A stretch of DNA of 64,000 bases from Mycolicibacterium helvum (GCF_010731895.1 NZ_AP022596.1:4650001-4714000); one strand, 5' to 3'. Positions 26,136 to 36,585 are shown, counted from the first letter of the stretch. Notes: generated from the letters alone by a model not told the origin. Program-made: numbers and translations.

Positions 26136-26179
26136 AAAACCCCGCGTCATATCCGGCGATCCCGGAGACGCGGGGTTTT
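26136..26179 (+). terminator. Rho-independent terminator after rpsB-tsf
   Basis: AAAACCCCGCGTC (26136-26148) pairs perfectly with GACGCGGGGTTTT (26167-26179), a 13-bp stem with an 18-base loop that can itself fold. The stem ends in TTTT. This is the clearest intrinsic terminator in the window and lies 34 bases after the tsf stop. Confidence 0.93.
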
Positions 26180-26234
26180 ACCATCTTCGGATAAAGCCGA
26201 ACGCAGCGGCATTTCGCATGTGACAGTCGTAGCC

Positions 26235-26549
26235 ATGCCAATGAGATACCTTTTCGTTCCGGTCGCCAGCGCGGCACTACTCCTGGGAAGCGCCGCCGTC
26301 AGCTCTGCGGAGCCGTCGGTGAATCACTGTCCGCCGCAAGATCAATCGCAGGTCGATATCGTCAACGGTCCCATCAGCTGTGCGGACGCGTACGCCACCG
26401 CCGGCCAGTATCAGGCCGAAGGTGAGAAATACCAGCAGATCGGTCCCTTCACCTGTTACACGGGCAATGCGATGACGCTGCCCATCGTATTGAGCTGTGC
26501 ATCCGGCGCCTCCGACTTTGCGGTGAACAACGCGATTCCTGCGCAGTGA
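26235..26549 (+). CDS. Small secreted protein of unknown function
   Basis: A 104-residue protein with a signal peptide (FVPVASAALLLGSAAVSSAEP, cleavage near SSA-EP) and a mature part of about 80 residues containing four cysteines (CPP, SCADA, TCYTG, SCASG), which probably form two disulfides in the cell envelope. No family is recognised with certainty, though short secreted proteins of this type are common in mycobacteria. I prefer ATG 26235 or 26241; the open frame extends back to 26121 through the tsf terminator, which would not be translated. Confidence 0.7.
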   Translation: MPMRYLFVPVASAALLLGSAAVSSAEPSVNHCPPQDQSQVDIVNGPISCADAYATAGQYQAEGEKYQQIGPFTCYTGNAMTLPIVLSCASGASDFAVNNAIPAQ

Positions 26550-26587
26550 TCGGGAAGCATCCCCGCCGGGCCGCGGTTGGATGAGCC

Positions 26588-27445
26588 ATGCGCATCGGAG
26601 TCACCTTCCCCCAAACTGAACTCGGCGGCGACGTGGGCGCGGTCCGCGCTTATGGTCAGCGGGTCGAGGAATTGGGGTTCACCCACATCCTGGCCTACGA
26701 CCACGTGCTCGGCGCCGACCCGCAGGTGCACCATGGCTGGGCCGGCCCTTACGACGTCCACACCACCTTCCACGAACCGCTGGTGATGTTCGGCTACCTG
26801 GCGGCTGTCACGACGACGCTGGAATTGGTGACCGGCGTGATCATCCTGCCGCAGCGTCAGACCGCGCTGGTGGCCAAGCAGGCGGCCGAGGTGGACCTGC
26901 TCAGCGATGGACGGCTGCGGCTGGGAGTTGGGTTGGGCTGGAACGCCGTTGAGTACGAGGCGCTCGGCGAGAACTTCTCCAACCGCGGGCGCCGATCCGA
27001 GGAGCAGGTCGAGGTGATGCGCCGGCTCTGGACCGAGCCCAGCGTCACCCTCGACGGGCGCTATCACACGCTCACCGGCGCTGGCCTGGCGCCGCTGCCG
27101 ATCCAGCGCCCGATCCCGGTGTGGTTCGGCGCGGCCTCGGAGCGGGCCTATGAACGTGCGGGCCGTCTGGCCGACGGCTGGTTCCCGATGGTGGCGCCCG
27201 GACAGGGCCTCGAGGAGGCACGCGCCGCGGTGGAGCGCGCTGCGGTGGCCGCCGGGCGCGATCCGGCCGAGCTGGGCATGGAGGGCCGGGTCGACTGGTC
27301 CCGAGGCCGGGTGGGCCGGGACTTGGGGGCCTGGGCGGCGGCCGGTGCCACCCACGTCTCGATCAACACGATGGGCGCCGGTTTGGGCGGGGTCGACGAC
27401 CATCTGGCCGCGTTGGAAGCGGTGGCGGCCGACCTGCCCCGGTAA
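26588..27445 (+). CDS. LLM-class F420-dependent oxidoreductase (Rv2893-like)
   Basis: A 285-residue luciferase-fold enzyme. MRIGVTFPQTELGGDVGAVR, LGFTHILAYDHVLGAD and GRLRLGVGLGWNAVEYEALG are the signature of the TIGR03619-type F420-dependent subgroup. M. tuberculosis has Rv2893 in this neighbourhood, so this is a candidate orthologue although the local order differs. It should catalyse a hydride transfer using F420; the substrate is unknown. Start at ATG 26588. Confidence 0.85.
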   Translation: MRIGVTFPQTELGGDVGAVRAYGQRVEELGFTHILAYDHVLGADPQVHHGWAGPYDVHTTFHEPLVMFGYLAAVTTTLELVTGVIILPQRQTALVAKQAAEVDLLSDGRLRLGVGLGWNAVEYEALGENFSNRGRRSEEQVEVMRRLWTEPSVTLDGRYHTLTGAGLAPLPIQRPIPVWFGAASERAYERAGRLADGWFPMVAPGQGLEEARAAVERAAVAAGRDPAELGMEGRVDWSRGRVGRDLGAWAAAGATHVSINTMGAGLGGVDDHLAALEAVAADLPR

Positions 27446-27487
27446 GCCGGGCCCGTTATTGAACACGTGCCTGCTAGCGTCGGCTGA

Positions 27488-28885
27488 ATGCAACATGTGC
27501 ACGCCTTCGGCGACGACGCGCTCGGTGACCGCGACGCGGTAGCACTGGTCGATGCCCTCCGTACCGGCACGGTGTCGCGACCCGAGCTGATCGAGGCCGC
27601 CATCGCCCGAACCGAGAAGGTCAATCCGATCCTCAACGGCCTGGCGCACGAGACCTTCGAGCGGGCGCTGGCCCGCGCTTACGCGGGAGGCCGCGGATAT
27701 TTCGACGGGGTGCCGACGTTCATCAAGGACAACGTCGACGTCGAGGGCATGCCGACGATGCAGGGCACCGACGCGTGGCAGCCCCGCACGCAACCCGCCG
27801 ACGGTGACTTCGCCAGCTTCTTCCTGTCCACCGGTCTGGTGCCGCTGGGCAAGACCCAGCTTTCGGAGTTCGGGTTCAGCGCTTCGGCCGAGCATCCCCG
27901 CCTGGGTGCGGTGCGCAATCCCTGGGACACCGACTTCACCGCGGGGGCGTCGTCGTCGGGGTCGGGCGCCTTCGTCGCCGCCGGCGTGGTGCCCATCGCC
28001 CACGCCAACGACGGCGGCGGTTCCATCCGGATCCCCGCGGCGTGCAACGGCCTCGTCGGCCTCAAGCCCTCTCGCGGCCGGTTGCCGCTGGACAAGATGA
28101 CCCGGCAGATGCCGGTGCGCATCGTCAATGACGGGGTGCTGACCCGCTCCGTGCGCGACACCGCCGCGTTCTACCGGGAATCCGAGCGCATCTGGCGCAA
28201 CCGTCGGCTGGAACCGATCGGCGCCGTCACCGGCCCGGGCACCGCCCGGCTGCGCATCGCGGTGGTCACGCAATCGGTGAATCGGCAAGCCGCTCCGAGC
28301 GTGCGCGACCTCACCTTGCAGACCGCGGAATTGCTTGCGGGCCTTGGCCATAGCGTCGAATACCTCGACCAGCCTCCGGTGCCGCGCTACTTCTTGGACG
28401 ATTTCCTCTTGTACTGGGCGTTATTGGCGATGACGTTGGTGCGCACCGGGCGCAAGACGTTCGGCGAGAGCTTCGACAAGACCAAACTGGACAACCTCAC
28501 CCTTGGCCTCGACCGGCACGCGAGCCGCAACCTGCACAGGTTGCCGATCGCCATCACGCGGCTGCGCCGGCTGCGGCGAGTCACCGAACGGCTCTATCAG
28601 ACCTACGACGTATTGCTGATGCCCACGCTGGCCGACGAGACGCCCCGCATCGGGCACTTGGACCCCACTGCGGACTATCAGCAGATCATCGACCGGCTGA
28701 TCGACTGGGTAGCGTTCACGCCGCTGCAGAACGTGACGGGGGAGCCGGCAATCTCGTTGCCGTTGGCCCAATCCGCGTCCGGTATGCCGGTGGGCATGAT
28801 GCTGGCCGGGCCACTCGGCCACGAGCGCAGGCTGCTGGAGTTGGCCTACGAACTCGAGGCGGCCAAGCCGTGGCCGCGTCTGTAG
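27488..28885 (+). CDS. amiC: Amidase (AmiC-type, amidase signature family)
   Basis: A 465-residue amidase that hydrolyses carboxamides with a Ser-cisSer-Lys triad. The lysine is K80 (PTFIKDN), the cis-serine lies in GASSSGSG (about S156), and the nucleophile is S180 in DGGGSIRIP. The order and length fit AmiC (Rv2888c), which follows tsf in M. tuberculosis too. Nothing shows the physiological substrate. ATG 27488. Confidence 0.92.
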   Translation: MQHVHAFGDDALGDRDAVALVDALRTGTVSRPELIEAAIARTEKVNPILNGLAHETFERALARAYAGGRGYFDGVPTFIKDNVDVEGMPTMQGTDAWQPRTQPADGDFASFFLSTGLVPLGKTQLSEFGFSASAEHPRLGAVRNPWDTDFTAGASSSGSGAFVAAGVVPIAHANDGGGSIRIPAACNGLVGLKPSRGRLPLDKMTRQMPVRIVNDGVLTRSVRDTAAFYRESERIWRNRRLEPIGAVTGPGTARLRIAVVTQSVNRQAAPSVRDLTLQTAELLAGLGHSVEYLDQPPVPRYFLDDFLLYWALLAMTLVRTGRKTFGESFDKTKLDNLTLGLDRHASRNLHRLPIAITRLRRLRRVTERLYQTYDVLLMPTLADETPRIGHLDPTADYQQIIDRLIDWVAFTPLQNVTGEPAISLPLAQSASGMPVGMMLAGPLGHERRLLELAYELEAAKPWPRL

Positions 28886-28981
28886 CGCAGATACGTTGAT
28901 TTAACCGCGCGCCCATTCCCTTAACCCGGCCGACATCAGCGGCTGCGGTCCGCGAAACAGGGCGACCCGAATATTGTCGGT

Positions 28982-30151
28982 GTGGAAACCCCTTCCTCCA
29001 CAACAATTTCGCGGCCATCGACGCTCGCCACCTCATCCGGGAACAACACCTTTGTGTGTCTTCTCCGGTTCGCCTGGGCCAACATCCGCCGCAGGCCCGA
29101 GCGGTTCGTGCTGTCGGTCCTCGGCATCGCATTGGCCCTCACCTGTGTGACGGTGGTGCGCACCATTTCGTCGAGCTTCGCCATCACCGGCGCCGACTCG
29201 GTCACCGACGTGCTGGGCGGTGCCCAATTGTGGGCGGTTCCCGCCGCCGGGGTGCACTACGACAGCACCGTGCAGGCGCTCGTTGCCGACGGCCCGGCGC
29301 CGGCGATTGTCGTCCCGGAGGGCTGGCGTGCGATCAGGACGGTCTCCGGTATCACTGACATCAACGGGACGTCGCTGTCGTTGCGCGGTAGCGACGAAAC
29401 CCAATACAGCCAAGCGGTTTTGGGATCGGAGCTGGCGCAGCGACTGGGCAAGCACGACGGCGACCGGATCGTCGTCGGCGGTCAGGATCTCGGGGTGACC
29501 GTCCGCGCCGGGGGCCAATCGATGACTGTGGCGACGCCGCTTGCCCAGGCCATCGTGGGCGACAACGGGTGGTGGACGATCTATGCGCCGGCCGGCCAGG
29601 AGAAAAGCCGCAGCCTCGGCAGTACCCTCGGCGGTGCGGTCGGTCTGCCCTCGACCTCGGACCCGTCCATCAAGCCGGACGCGGGTGGAGCCGGACTGAT
29701 CTATGACACGGTGGGCGGTACCGGCCCACTGAACTTCGACCAGAAGTACTCGGCCCTGTTCTCCGGCAAGGTCACCAGCTCCACCCTCGGGATCATCTCG
29801 ATCATCGGCCTGGTGCTGGGGTTCATCATCGCGGTGTCGTCCTTCCTGGCCGCGGTGCAGGAACGCCGGCGCGAATTCGGCATCATGTCCAGCATCGGCC
29901 TGGCCGACGAGGTCCTCTATTTCTTTCTGGTGGAGTCCGCCGTCGTCTTCGTGGCGGCCTACGTGCTGGGTGTGCTCACCGCGGGTATCGCGGTGTGGCT
30001 GGTGATTCCGGGCATCGCCACCCCGATCGCCTGGCTGCAGGCCGCCGGCATGGTCGCGGGCTTCCTCCCGGCGATGTCGATCGTCGGCGCGCTGATACCC
30101 GTGCACCGGCTGCTGCAGAACCGTCCGGTCGACCTGCTCGGAGGCCGCTGA
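28982..30151 (+). CDS. FtsX/MacB-type ABC transporter permease with ectodomain
   Basis: A 389-residue permease. A cytoplasmic N-terminus of about 45 residues is followed by TM1 (FVLSVLGIALALTCVTVV), an extracytoplasmic domain of about 190 residues and three further membrane segments; QERRREFGIMSSIGL between TM2 and TM3 is the FtsX-domain coupling motif. Such transporters usually act mechanically or export peptides and lipids. GTG 28982 starts the gene. Its TGA overlaps the ATG of the second permease gene, so the two probably form a heterodimer with the ATPase encoded next. Confidence 0.85.
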   Translation: METPSSTTISRPSTLATSSGNNTFVCLLRFAWANIRRRPERFVLSVLGIALALTCVTVVRTISSSFAITGADSVTDVLGGAQLWAVPAAGVHYDSTVQALVADGPAPAIVVPEGWRAIRTVSGITDINGTSLSLRGSDETQYSQAVLGSELAQRLGKHDGDRIVVGGQDLGVTVRAGGQSMTVATPLAQAIVGDNGWWTIYAPAGQEKSRSLGSTLGGAVGLPSTSDPSIKPDAGGAGLIYDTVGGTGPLNFDQKYSALFSGKVTSSTLGIISIIGLVLGFIIAVSSFLAAVQERRREFGIMSSIGLADEVLYFFLVESAVVFVAAYVLGVLTAGIAVWLVIPGIATPIAWLQAAGMVAGFLPAMSIVGALIPVHRLLQNRPVDLLGGR

Positions 30152-30717
30152 TGATCAAGTTCGGACTGTCCTACGGTTGGCTGGCCGCGCGGCGGCGGGT
30201 CGGCGAGATGGTGCTGCCGATCGTCACCACCGCGACGGGTGCGTTCCTCGTGGTCATCGTTTTCGGGATGTCGGCAGGCATCCAGGCTCAGTCGGCATCG
30301 CTGGGCCACGCCGCCGAAATCGGCCGTGCCGTCATCCTCATCGCGATCACTGTGCTGCTGGTCGGTGTCGTCGAGGTAGCCGTCGCGACTACCCGCACGA
30401 TCGCTCACCGCACTCGCGAACTCGGGGTACTCGGGGCCACCGGTGTGCCGCGCGGTCCCGTAATCGCGGCGCTGTTGGTCGAACCCGCGGTCGCCGCGGT
30501 ACTGGGCGCGCTGTTCGGCGTGCTGCTCGCCGTCATCGCCGCCATCGTGCTGGGCGCGGTGGGCCTGGTCCCCACCGGAGTGTCGCCGGCCGGCATCGGC
30601 TTCGGTGCGGCGATCGCCGTGGTGGTCAGCATCATCGCCGCCCTGGCGACCAGCGTCGTCCCCACCTGGAACGCGGCGTCGCGTCCCCCCATTCGCTCCC
30701 TGTCGACCGGAGGTTAG
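30151..30717 (+). CDS. Half-size FtsX-type permease lacking an ectodomain
   Basis: A 188-residue permease with four hydrophobic segments: about residues 20-45, 60-82, 105-140 and 150-175. The FtsX-type motif is TRELGVLGATGVPRGPV. Unlike its partner, it has only about 15 residues between TM1 and TM2 where the extracytoplasmic domain should be. It starts at ATG 30151, overlapping the previous stop, and its own stop lies in the ribosome site of the ATPase gene (GGAGG 30709-30713). Confidence 0.83.
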   Translation: MIKFGLSYGWLAARRRVGEMVLPIVTTATGAFLVVIVFGMSAGIQAQSASLGHAAEIGRAVILIAITVLLVGVVEVAVATTRTIAHRTRELGVLGATGVPRGPVIAALLVEPAVAAVLGALFGVLLAVIAAIVLGAVGLVPTGVSPAGIGFGAAIAVVVSIIAALATSVVPTWNAASRPPIRSLSTGG

Positions 30718-30719
30718 AC

Positions 30720-31442
30720 ATGACCGCAGTCGAAGACGCCACCCCGGATCTCGTGCCGGCGCCTGAGCCGTCTCCGGTGATCGAGATCAGCGATGTGTGG
30801 AAACTGCACAAGCTCGGCGATGAAGTGGTCAAGGCCCTCATCGCCGCCGAATTAACAGTGATGCCAGGCGAATTCGTATGTCTGATGGGCCCGAGCGGTA
30901 GTGGCAAGTCGACACTGCTGAACATCGTCGGCGGTCTGGACCGGCCGACCAAAGGCTCGGTGCTGATCGCCGGCCGCGACACCGCCAAGCTGACCGAAAG
31001 TCAGTTCGCGTCGCTTCGCCACGACACGATCGGGTTCATCTTCCAGAGCTACAACCTGATCCCGTTTCTGTCGGCGGTCGAAAACGTCGAGCTGCCACTC
31101 ATGTTCGAGCCCTACGACCGCAAGTCGTTGCGCAAACGGGCGCTGGAACTGCTCGACCTCGTCGGCCTCAGCCACCGGGTGCACCACCAGCCCACCAAGA
31201 TGTCCGGTGGTGAGCAGCAGCGCACTGCGATCGCGCGGTCGCTGATCAGCAGCCCGACGCTGGTGCTGGCCGACGAACCGACTGCGAATCTGGACCACCG
31301 CACGGGGGAGACGGTGGTGCGCATGCTGCGCGACCTGTGCTCGACGATGGGCGTCACCGTCGTCGCGAGTACCCATGATCCCACGGTGGCCGACGAAGCG
31401 AGCCGTGTTGTCCGGATGCGAGACGGACAGATCGTCAACTGA
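30720..31442 (+). CDS. ABC transporter ATP-binding protein (LolD/MacB type)
   Basis: A 240-residue ATPase with Walker A GPSGSGKST, the Q-loop FIFQSYNLIPFLSA, the signature MSGGEQQRTAIARSL, Walker B LVLADEPTANLD and the switch histidine in STHD. LSAVENVELPLMF is typical of the LolD/MacB/FtsE group that partners FtsX-type permeases. The start is ATG 30720, 3 bases after the permease stop; an open frame extends upstream but is Arg/His-rich and overlaps the permease gene. It powers the two upstream permeases. Confidence 0.93.
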   Translation: MTAVEDATPDLVPAPEPSPVIEISDVWKLHKLGDEVVKALIAAELTVMPGEFVCLMGPSGSGKSTLLNIVGGLDRPTKGSVLIAGRDTAKLTESQFASLRHDTIGFIFQSYNLIPFLSAVENVELPLMFEPYDRKSLRKRALELLDLVGLSHRVHHQPTKMSGGEQQRTAIARSLISSPTLVLADEPTANLDHRTGETVVRMLRDLCSTMGVTVVASTHDPTVADEASRVVRMRDGQIVN

Positions 31443-31487
31443 TCCAAGCGGGAATCAACTGCCCCTACCAGGATTGGAAGTAACCGT

Positions 31488-33008
31488 ATGACGCAAGAAC
31501 TCGAGGCGCCAGCGTCGGCCCACCGCGACAAACTCCTGGCCACAGAGCTCGTCCCTGAGCAGGTGCTGCCGAAGGTGATGACGACCTTCGGCCTCACGGC
31601 CACCTACGTCTTCATCATCTGCTGGATCACCGGCTCGTCGATCATGGCGGCCGGTGGCTGGACCGCGATCCCGATGTGGATCCTGGGTATCCTCACCTTC
31701 CTGATTCCCGCCGGTATGGCGGTCGCTGAACTCGGCAACCTGTGGCCCGGTGAAGGTGGTGTGTACATCTGGGCCACTCGGACCATGGGTGAGACATGGG
31801 GATTCATCGGCGGATACCTGTCGTGGATCCCGGTGGTGCTCAACTCCGCGTCGTCGCCGGCAATCATCCTGCAGTTCCTGTTGCTGGCCTTCCACGCCGA
31901 GCTCGGCCTGACCCTGACGATCATCCTGCAGGTGGTGTTGCTGTGGGCCGTGGTTGGCTTGGCCCTGGCCAAACTGGCCGCCAATCAGCGAATTATGAAC
32001 ACCGTCTTCGTCGTGTACTGGGCGCTGACCGCCGTCATCTTCGTCTCGGGCGTCATCTACGCCATCCGCAACGGCTCGGCTCAGCCGTTCACCGCGCACG
32101 CCGCGCTGGTGCCCGACTTCGCCGGTGCCGGCTTCCTCTACGGCACCGTGCTGCTCTACCTGGTCGGTGTCGAGACGCCCTACAACATGGGTGCGGAGTT
32201 CCTGTCGGTGCGTAAGAGCGGGCCGAAGATGGTGGTGTGGGGCTCGATTGCGCTGATCCTCATCTACCTGCTGACCACGTTGGGCACGGTGATGGTGCTA
32301 CCTGCCGACCAGGTCGATCCGGTCACCGGTGTGATCGGCATGCTCGGCACCGCCGCGCCCAAGGGTGTGATGGAAGTGTGCGCCGTCGTGCTGGCCGGGA
32401 TCGTGTTCGTCGCCTTGATGAGCTACCAGGTCACCTACTCGCGGTTGATCTTCGTCTCCGGCCTGGAGCGTCACCTGCCGCGGATCTTCACCCACCTGAA
32501 CCCGCGTACCCGCAACCCGGTCACCGCCGTACTGATCCAGGGTGTGCTCTCGTCGCTGCTCATCGTGGGCCTCTACTCGCAGAGCAGCATGGCCAACGTC
32601 ACCGTGTTCCTGCAGGGCGGCCTGTCCATCGCGTGGCTGATCTCCGGGTTCTTCTTCCTGGTCCCGGTCATCATCGCGCGCAAGAAGTACGCCGATCGCT
32701 ATGCGGCCGAGAAGTTCTGGCGGATCCCCGGCGGCATGGTCGGCGTCTGGATCACGATCATCATCGGCTCGCTGGGAACAATCGGCGGCGTCTACTACTC
32801 GTTCGCGAAGTCGTGGATCAAGGATGTGCCCGACAGCACCTGGATGCTGTGGACCGGCAGCATCGCGGCGGGCATGTTCGTCCTGGGCGTGGTCGTCTAC
32901 ATCTTCGGCCGCCGCTCGGCGCACAAGATGACCCAAGAGGACGCGCTGGCACACCTGGCCGTGCTTGATCTCAAGAAGTCCGAAATACCTAGCCCTGAGG
33001 CGGTTTAG
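31488..33008 (+). CDS. APC-superfamily amino acid/amine permease
   Basis: A 506-residue membrane transporter with about twelve hydrophobic segments. AVAELGNLWPGEGGVYIW is the conserved TM3 region of amino acid/polyamine antiporters, and TM6-8 follow the LeuT-like order. The adjacent amine oxidase gene, which starts 6 bases after its stop, makes an amine or amino acid substrate likely. RBS region before ATG 31488 is AGGATTGGAAG-like. Energy coupling (proton symport or exchange) is not evident. Confidence 0.85.
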   Translation: MTQELEAPASAHRDKLLATELVPEQVLPKVMTTFGLTATYVFIICWITGSSIMAAGGWTAIPMWILGILTFLIPAGMAVAELGNLWPGEGGVYIWATRTMGETWGFIGGYLSWIPVVLNSASSPAIILQFLLLAFHAELGLTLTIILQVVLLWAVVGLALAKLAANQRIMNTVFVVYWALTAVIFVSGVIYAIRNGSAQPFTAHAALVPDFAGAGFLYGTVLLYLVGVETPYNMGAEFLSVRKSGPKMVVWGSIALILIYLLTTLGTVMVLPADQVDPVTGVIGMLGTAAPKGVMEVCAVVLAGIVFVALMSYQVTYSRLIFVSGLERHLPRIFTHLNPRTRNPVTAVLIQGVLSSLLIVGLYSQSSMANVTVFLQGGLSIAWLISGFFFLVPVIIARKKYADRYAAEKFWRIPGGMVGVWITIIIGSLGTIGGVYYSFAKSWIKDVPDSTWMLWTGSIAAGMFVLGVVVYIFGRRSAHKMTQEDALAHLAVLDLKKSEIPSPEAV

Positions 33009-33014
33009 CCCGAT

Positions 33015-34994
33015 ATGACCATGGACAGCACCGTGCTGAGCACGGCGATGACCGATGATCGTGCCTGTTATCCTCTCGATCCGCTGACCGGCGCGGAGAT
33101 CGAGACAGCCGCGGCCGTCGTCAAGGACTCGGAATACGCCAGTCCGACACTGAAATTCGTGATGATCCAGCTCGCGGAGCCGGATAAGAATGCGGAGTTG
33201 ACGTATCAGTCGATGCCCGACGTGCCGCGGCGGGCGTTCGTCACGATGTACGACGCGGCAGTCAAACTCGTCTACGAGTCGGTCGTCGACATCGGCGCCC
33301 GGGTGGTGGAGTCATGGACGGCGATCCCGGGCCGCTTCCCGTCGTATCTGGTCGAGCACATGACCGGGGTGGAGGAAGTGGTCCGCGCCGACCCGCGGTG
33401 GCAGGACGCGATGCTCAAGCGTGGCATCACCGATTTCGACCTGGCGATGATCGACCCATGGCCGGCCGGCTATTACGGCGCGCAGGACCACTACCAGAAC
33501 TCACCGCTGATCTGCCGGCCGCTGACGTTCATGCGAGCGGCGGCGTCCGAGCACGGCTACGCACGCCCGGTCGAAGGGGTGATCGTCACGTTCGATCTCG
33601 ACTCCATGAAAGTGCTCGAGGTCGAGGATCACGGCGTGGTGCCCCTGCCGCCGAAGGCGGGAAATTACTCCGCGCAGTTCATGTTCGATGAAGACAACCG
33701 GCCGGCGTTCACCCAGTTCCGTGATGACGTCAAGACCATCGACATCACCCAGCCGGACGGGCCGAGCTTCACCGTTGACGGGTGGCACGTGCAATGGCAG
33801 AAGTGGTCGTTGCGGCTCGGTTTCAATCCGCGCGAGGGCATCACGATCCATGAGGTGACCTACACCGACCGTGGCGAGACCCGTCCGATCCTGTACCGGG
33901 GTTCGCTCTCGGAAATGGTGGTGCCCTACGGCGACTCCTCGCCGACGCACTGGAACAAGAACGTGTTCGACATGGGTGAAGTGGGGATGGGGTTTTCGGC
34001 CAACCCGCTGACCCTGGGTTGCGACTGCCTCGGTGAGATCTTCTACTTCGACGGCACGGTCAACGATTCCGACGGCAATGCGGTGACGATCCCGAACGCC
34101 ATCTGCATGCACGAGGAAGACTACGGAATCTCGTGGAAGCACACGGATTTCCGCACCGGCGAGGTGGAAGTCCGGCGCTCGCGGCGCCTCGTCGTCTCGA
34201 TGATCTGCACGGTGGGCAACTACGAGTACGGCTTCTTCTGGTACTTCTACAACGACGCGTCGATCGAGGTCGAGGTCAAGCTCTCCGGCGTGCTCACCAC
34301 GGGTGCCATCGAAGAGGGGGAGTCGCCCCGCTGGGGCAAACTGGTCGCACCCGGCATCTACGGGCCGAATCACCAGCACTTCTTCAACTTCCGTCTCGAC
34401 ATGAGCGTCGACGGTGCGGAAAACAGTGTCTACGAGGTGGATTCGATCCCGGAGCCCGATCCGGAGCGCAACCCACACAAGAACGCCTGGATCACCAAGG
34501 ACACGTTGGTGGCCTCGGAAGTCGAAGGTGCCAGGGATTGGGATTGGAACACCGGCCGGTACTGGAAGGTGACCAACCCGTCGAAGATCAACGAACTCGG
34601 CAGCCCGGTTGCCTACAAGCTGGTGCCGCGCGAGATCGTTCCGGTGATGGTGCAGGAAGGTTCCCACATCTATGACCGGGCGAAGTTCGTCCAGCACAAC
34701 CTGTGGGTGACGAAGTACGATCCGGCCGAGAAGTTCGCGGCGGGGGATTACATGTACCAGTCGCCGGACGCCCAGGGCCTGCCGGAATACCTGGCCGACG
34801 ATGCGCCGTTGGAGAACACCGATGTGGTGCTCTGGTACACCCTCGGCGCTCACCACATCGTCCGGCCGGAGGATTGGCCGGTGATGCCGTGTGCGTATGC
34901 CGGATTCCATCTCAAGCCGATCGGGTTCTTCGACGGCAACCCGGCGCTGGATCTGCCGCCGTCACCGCCGAAGGGCTGTCACAGCCATCACTAG
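33015..34994 (+). CDS. Copper amine oxidase (primary-amine oxidase)
   Basis: A 659-residue enzyme that deaminates primary amines to aldehydes, releasing H2O2 and ammonia. The residue that becomes topaquinone is Y403 in GNYEYG. The copper ligands are H453 and H455 (NHQHFF) and one of H613/H614 (GAHHIVRPEDWP), and the catalytic base is D319 (NVFDMG). Spacing from the quinone to the ligands fits the bacterial enzymes. There is no signal peptide, so it is cytosolic. It ends in CHSHH, a small metal-binding-like tail. Six bases separate it from the permease gene, so uptake and oxidation are probably coupled. Confidence 0.93.
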   Translation: MTMDSTVLSTAMTDDRACYPLDPLTGAEIETAAAVVKDSEYASPTLKFVMIQLAEPDKNAELTYQSMPDVPRRAFVTMYDAAVKLVYESVVDIGARVVESWTAIPGRFPSYLVEHMTGVEEVVRADPRWQDAMLKRGITDFDLAMIDPWPAGYYGAQDHYQNSPLICRPLTFMRAAASEHGYARPVEGVIVTFDLDSMKVLEVEDHGVVPLPPKAGNYSAQFMFDEDNRPAFTQFRDDVKTIDITQPDGPSFTVDGWHVQWQKWSLRLGFNPREGITIHEVTYTDRGETRPILYRGSLSEMVVPYGDSSPTHWNKNVFDMGEVGMGFSANPLTLGCDCLGEIFYFDGTVNDSDGNAVTIPNAICMHEEDYGISWKHTDFRTGEVEVRRSRRLVVSMICTVGNYEYGFFWYFYNDASIEVEVKLSGVLTTGAIEEGESPRWGKLVAPGIYGPNHQHFFNFRLDMSVDGAENSVYEVDSIPEPDPERNPHKNAWITKDTLVASEVEGARDWDWNTGRYWKVTNPSKINELGSPVAYKLVPREIVPVMVQEGSHIYDRAKFVQHNLWVTKYDPAEKFAAGDYMYQSPDAQGLPEYLADDAPLENTDVVLWYTLGAHHIVRPEDWPVMPCAYAGFHLKPIGFFDGNPALDLPPSPPKGCHSHH

Positions 34995-35000
34995 TATCAG

Positions 35001-35045
35001 CCGGCGACCGATGCGCCGCAGCGGAGCGAGGCGCTGAGGAGCGGC
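35001..35045 (+). repeat. Degenerate MIRU-like repeat after the amine oxidase gene
   Basis: Between the amine oxidase stop and the marR stop lies a stretch with GCGGAGCGA (35021-35029) and CTGAGGAGCGGC (35034-35045), preceded by GGCGACCGATGC. The same blocks, in the same order, occur in the MIRU-like unit at 37463-37531. It looks like a decayed copy. Confidence 0.45.
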
Positions 35046-35054
35046 TAGTCAGCC

Positions 35055-36198
<1,144 letters not shown>

Positions 36199-36231
36199 CA
36201 ATCAACGGGGCACGAAAGTACGCTGTCCGCC

Positions 36232-36585
36232 ATGGAACTACTACGCAGCGTAGTTATCGTGGTGCACATCGTCGGGTTCGCTGTCACCTTCGGTGCGTGG
36301 GTGGCCGAAGCGGCCGCGCGGAGATTCCGCACCACCCGGACGATGGACTACGGACTGCTGCTTTCGTTGCTCACCGGGATCGCGCTCGCGGCGCCGTGGC
36401 CAGCCGGAATTGTCTTGAACTACCCCAAAATTGGGGTCAAGTTGGCCATCCTTGTCGTGATTGGTGGTCTGCTCGGCATGGGCAATGCCCGGCAGCGGCG
36501 CACCGGTGAACCCGTCCCGCGTCCGGTGTTCGTCTCGGTGGGGGTCTTGTCGCTCGCTGCGGCGGCCATCGCCGTGCTCTGGTGA
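36232..36585 (+). CDS. Small integral membrane protein, unknown function
   Basis: A 117-residue protein with four hydrophobic segments (about residues 5-24, 42-60, 66-84 and 98-116). A basic stretch AAARRFRTTR lies between TM1 and TM2. I do not recognise the family. Start at ATG 36232, 34 bases after the methyltransferase gene, so it may be co-transcribed with it. Confidence 0.65.
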   Translation: MELLRSVVIVVHIVGFAVTFGAWVAEAAARRFRTTRTMDYGLLLSLLTGIALAAPWPAGIVLNYPKIGVKLAILVVIGGLLGMGNARQRRTGEPVPRPVFVSVGVLSLAAAAIAVLW

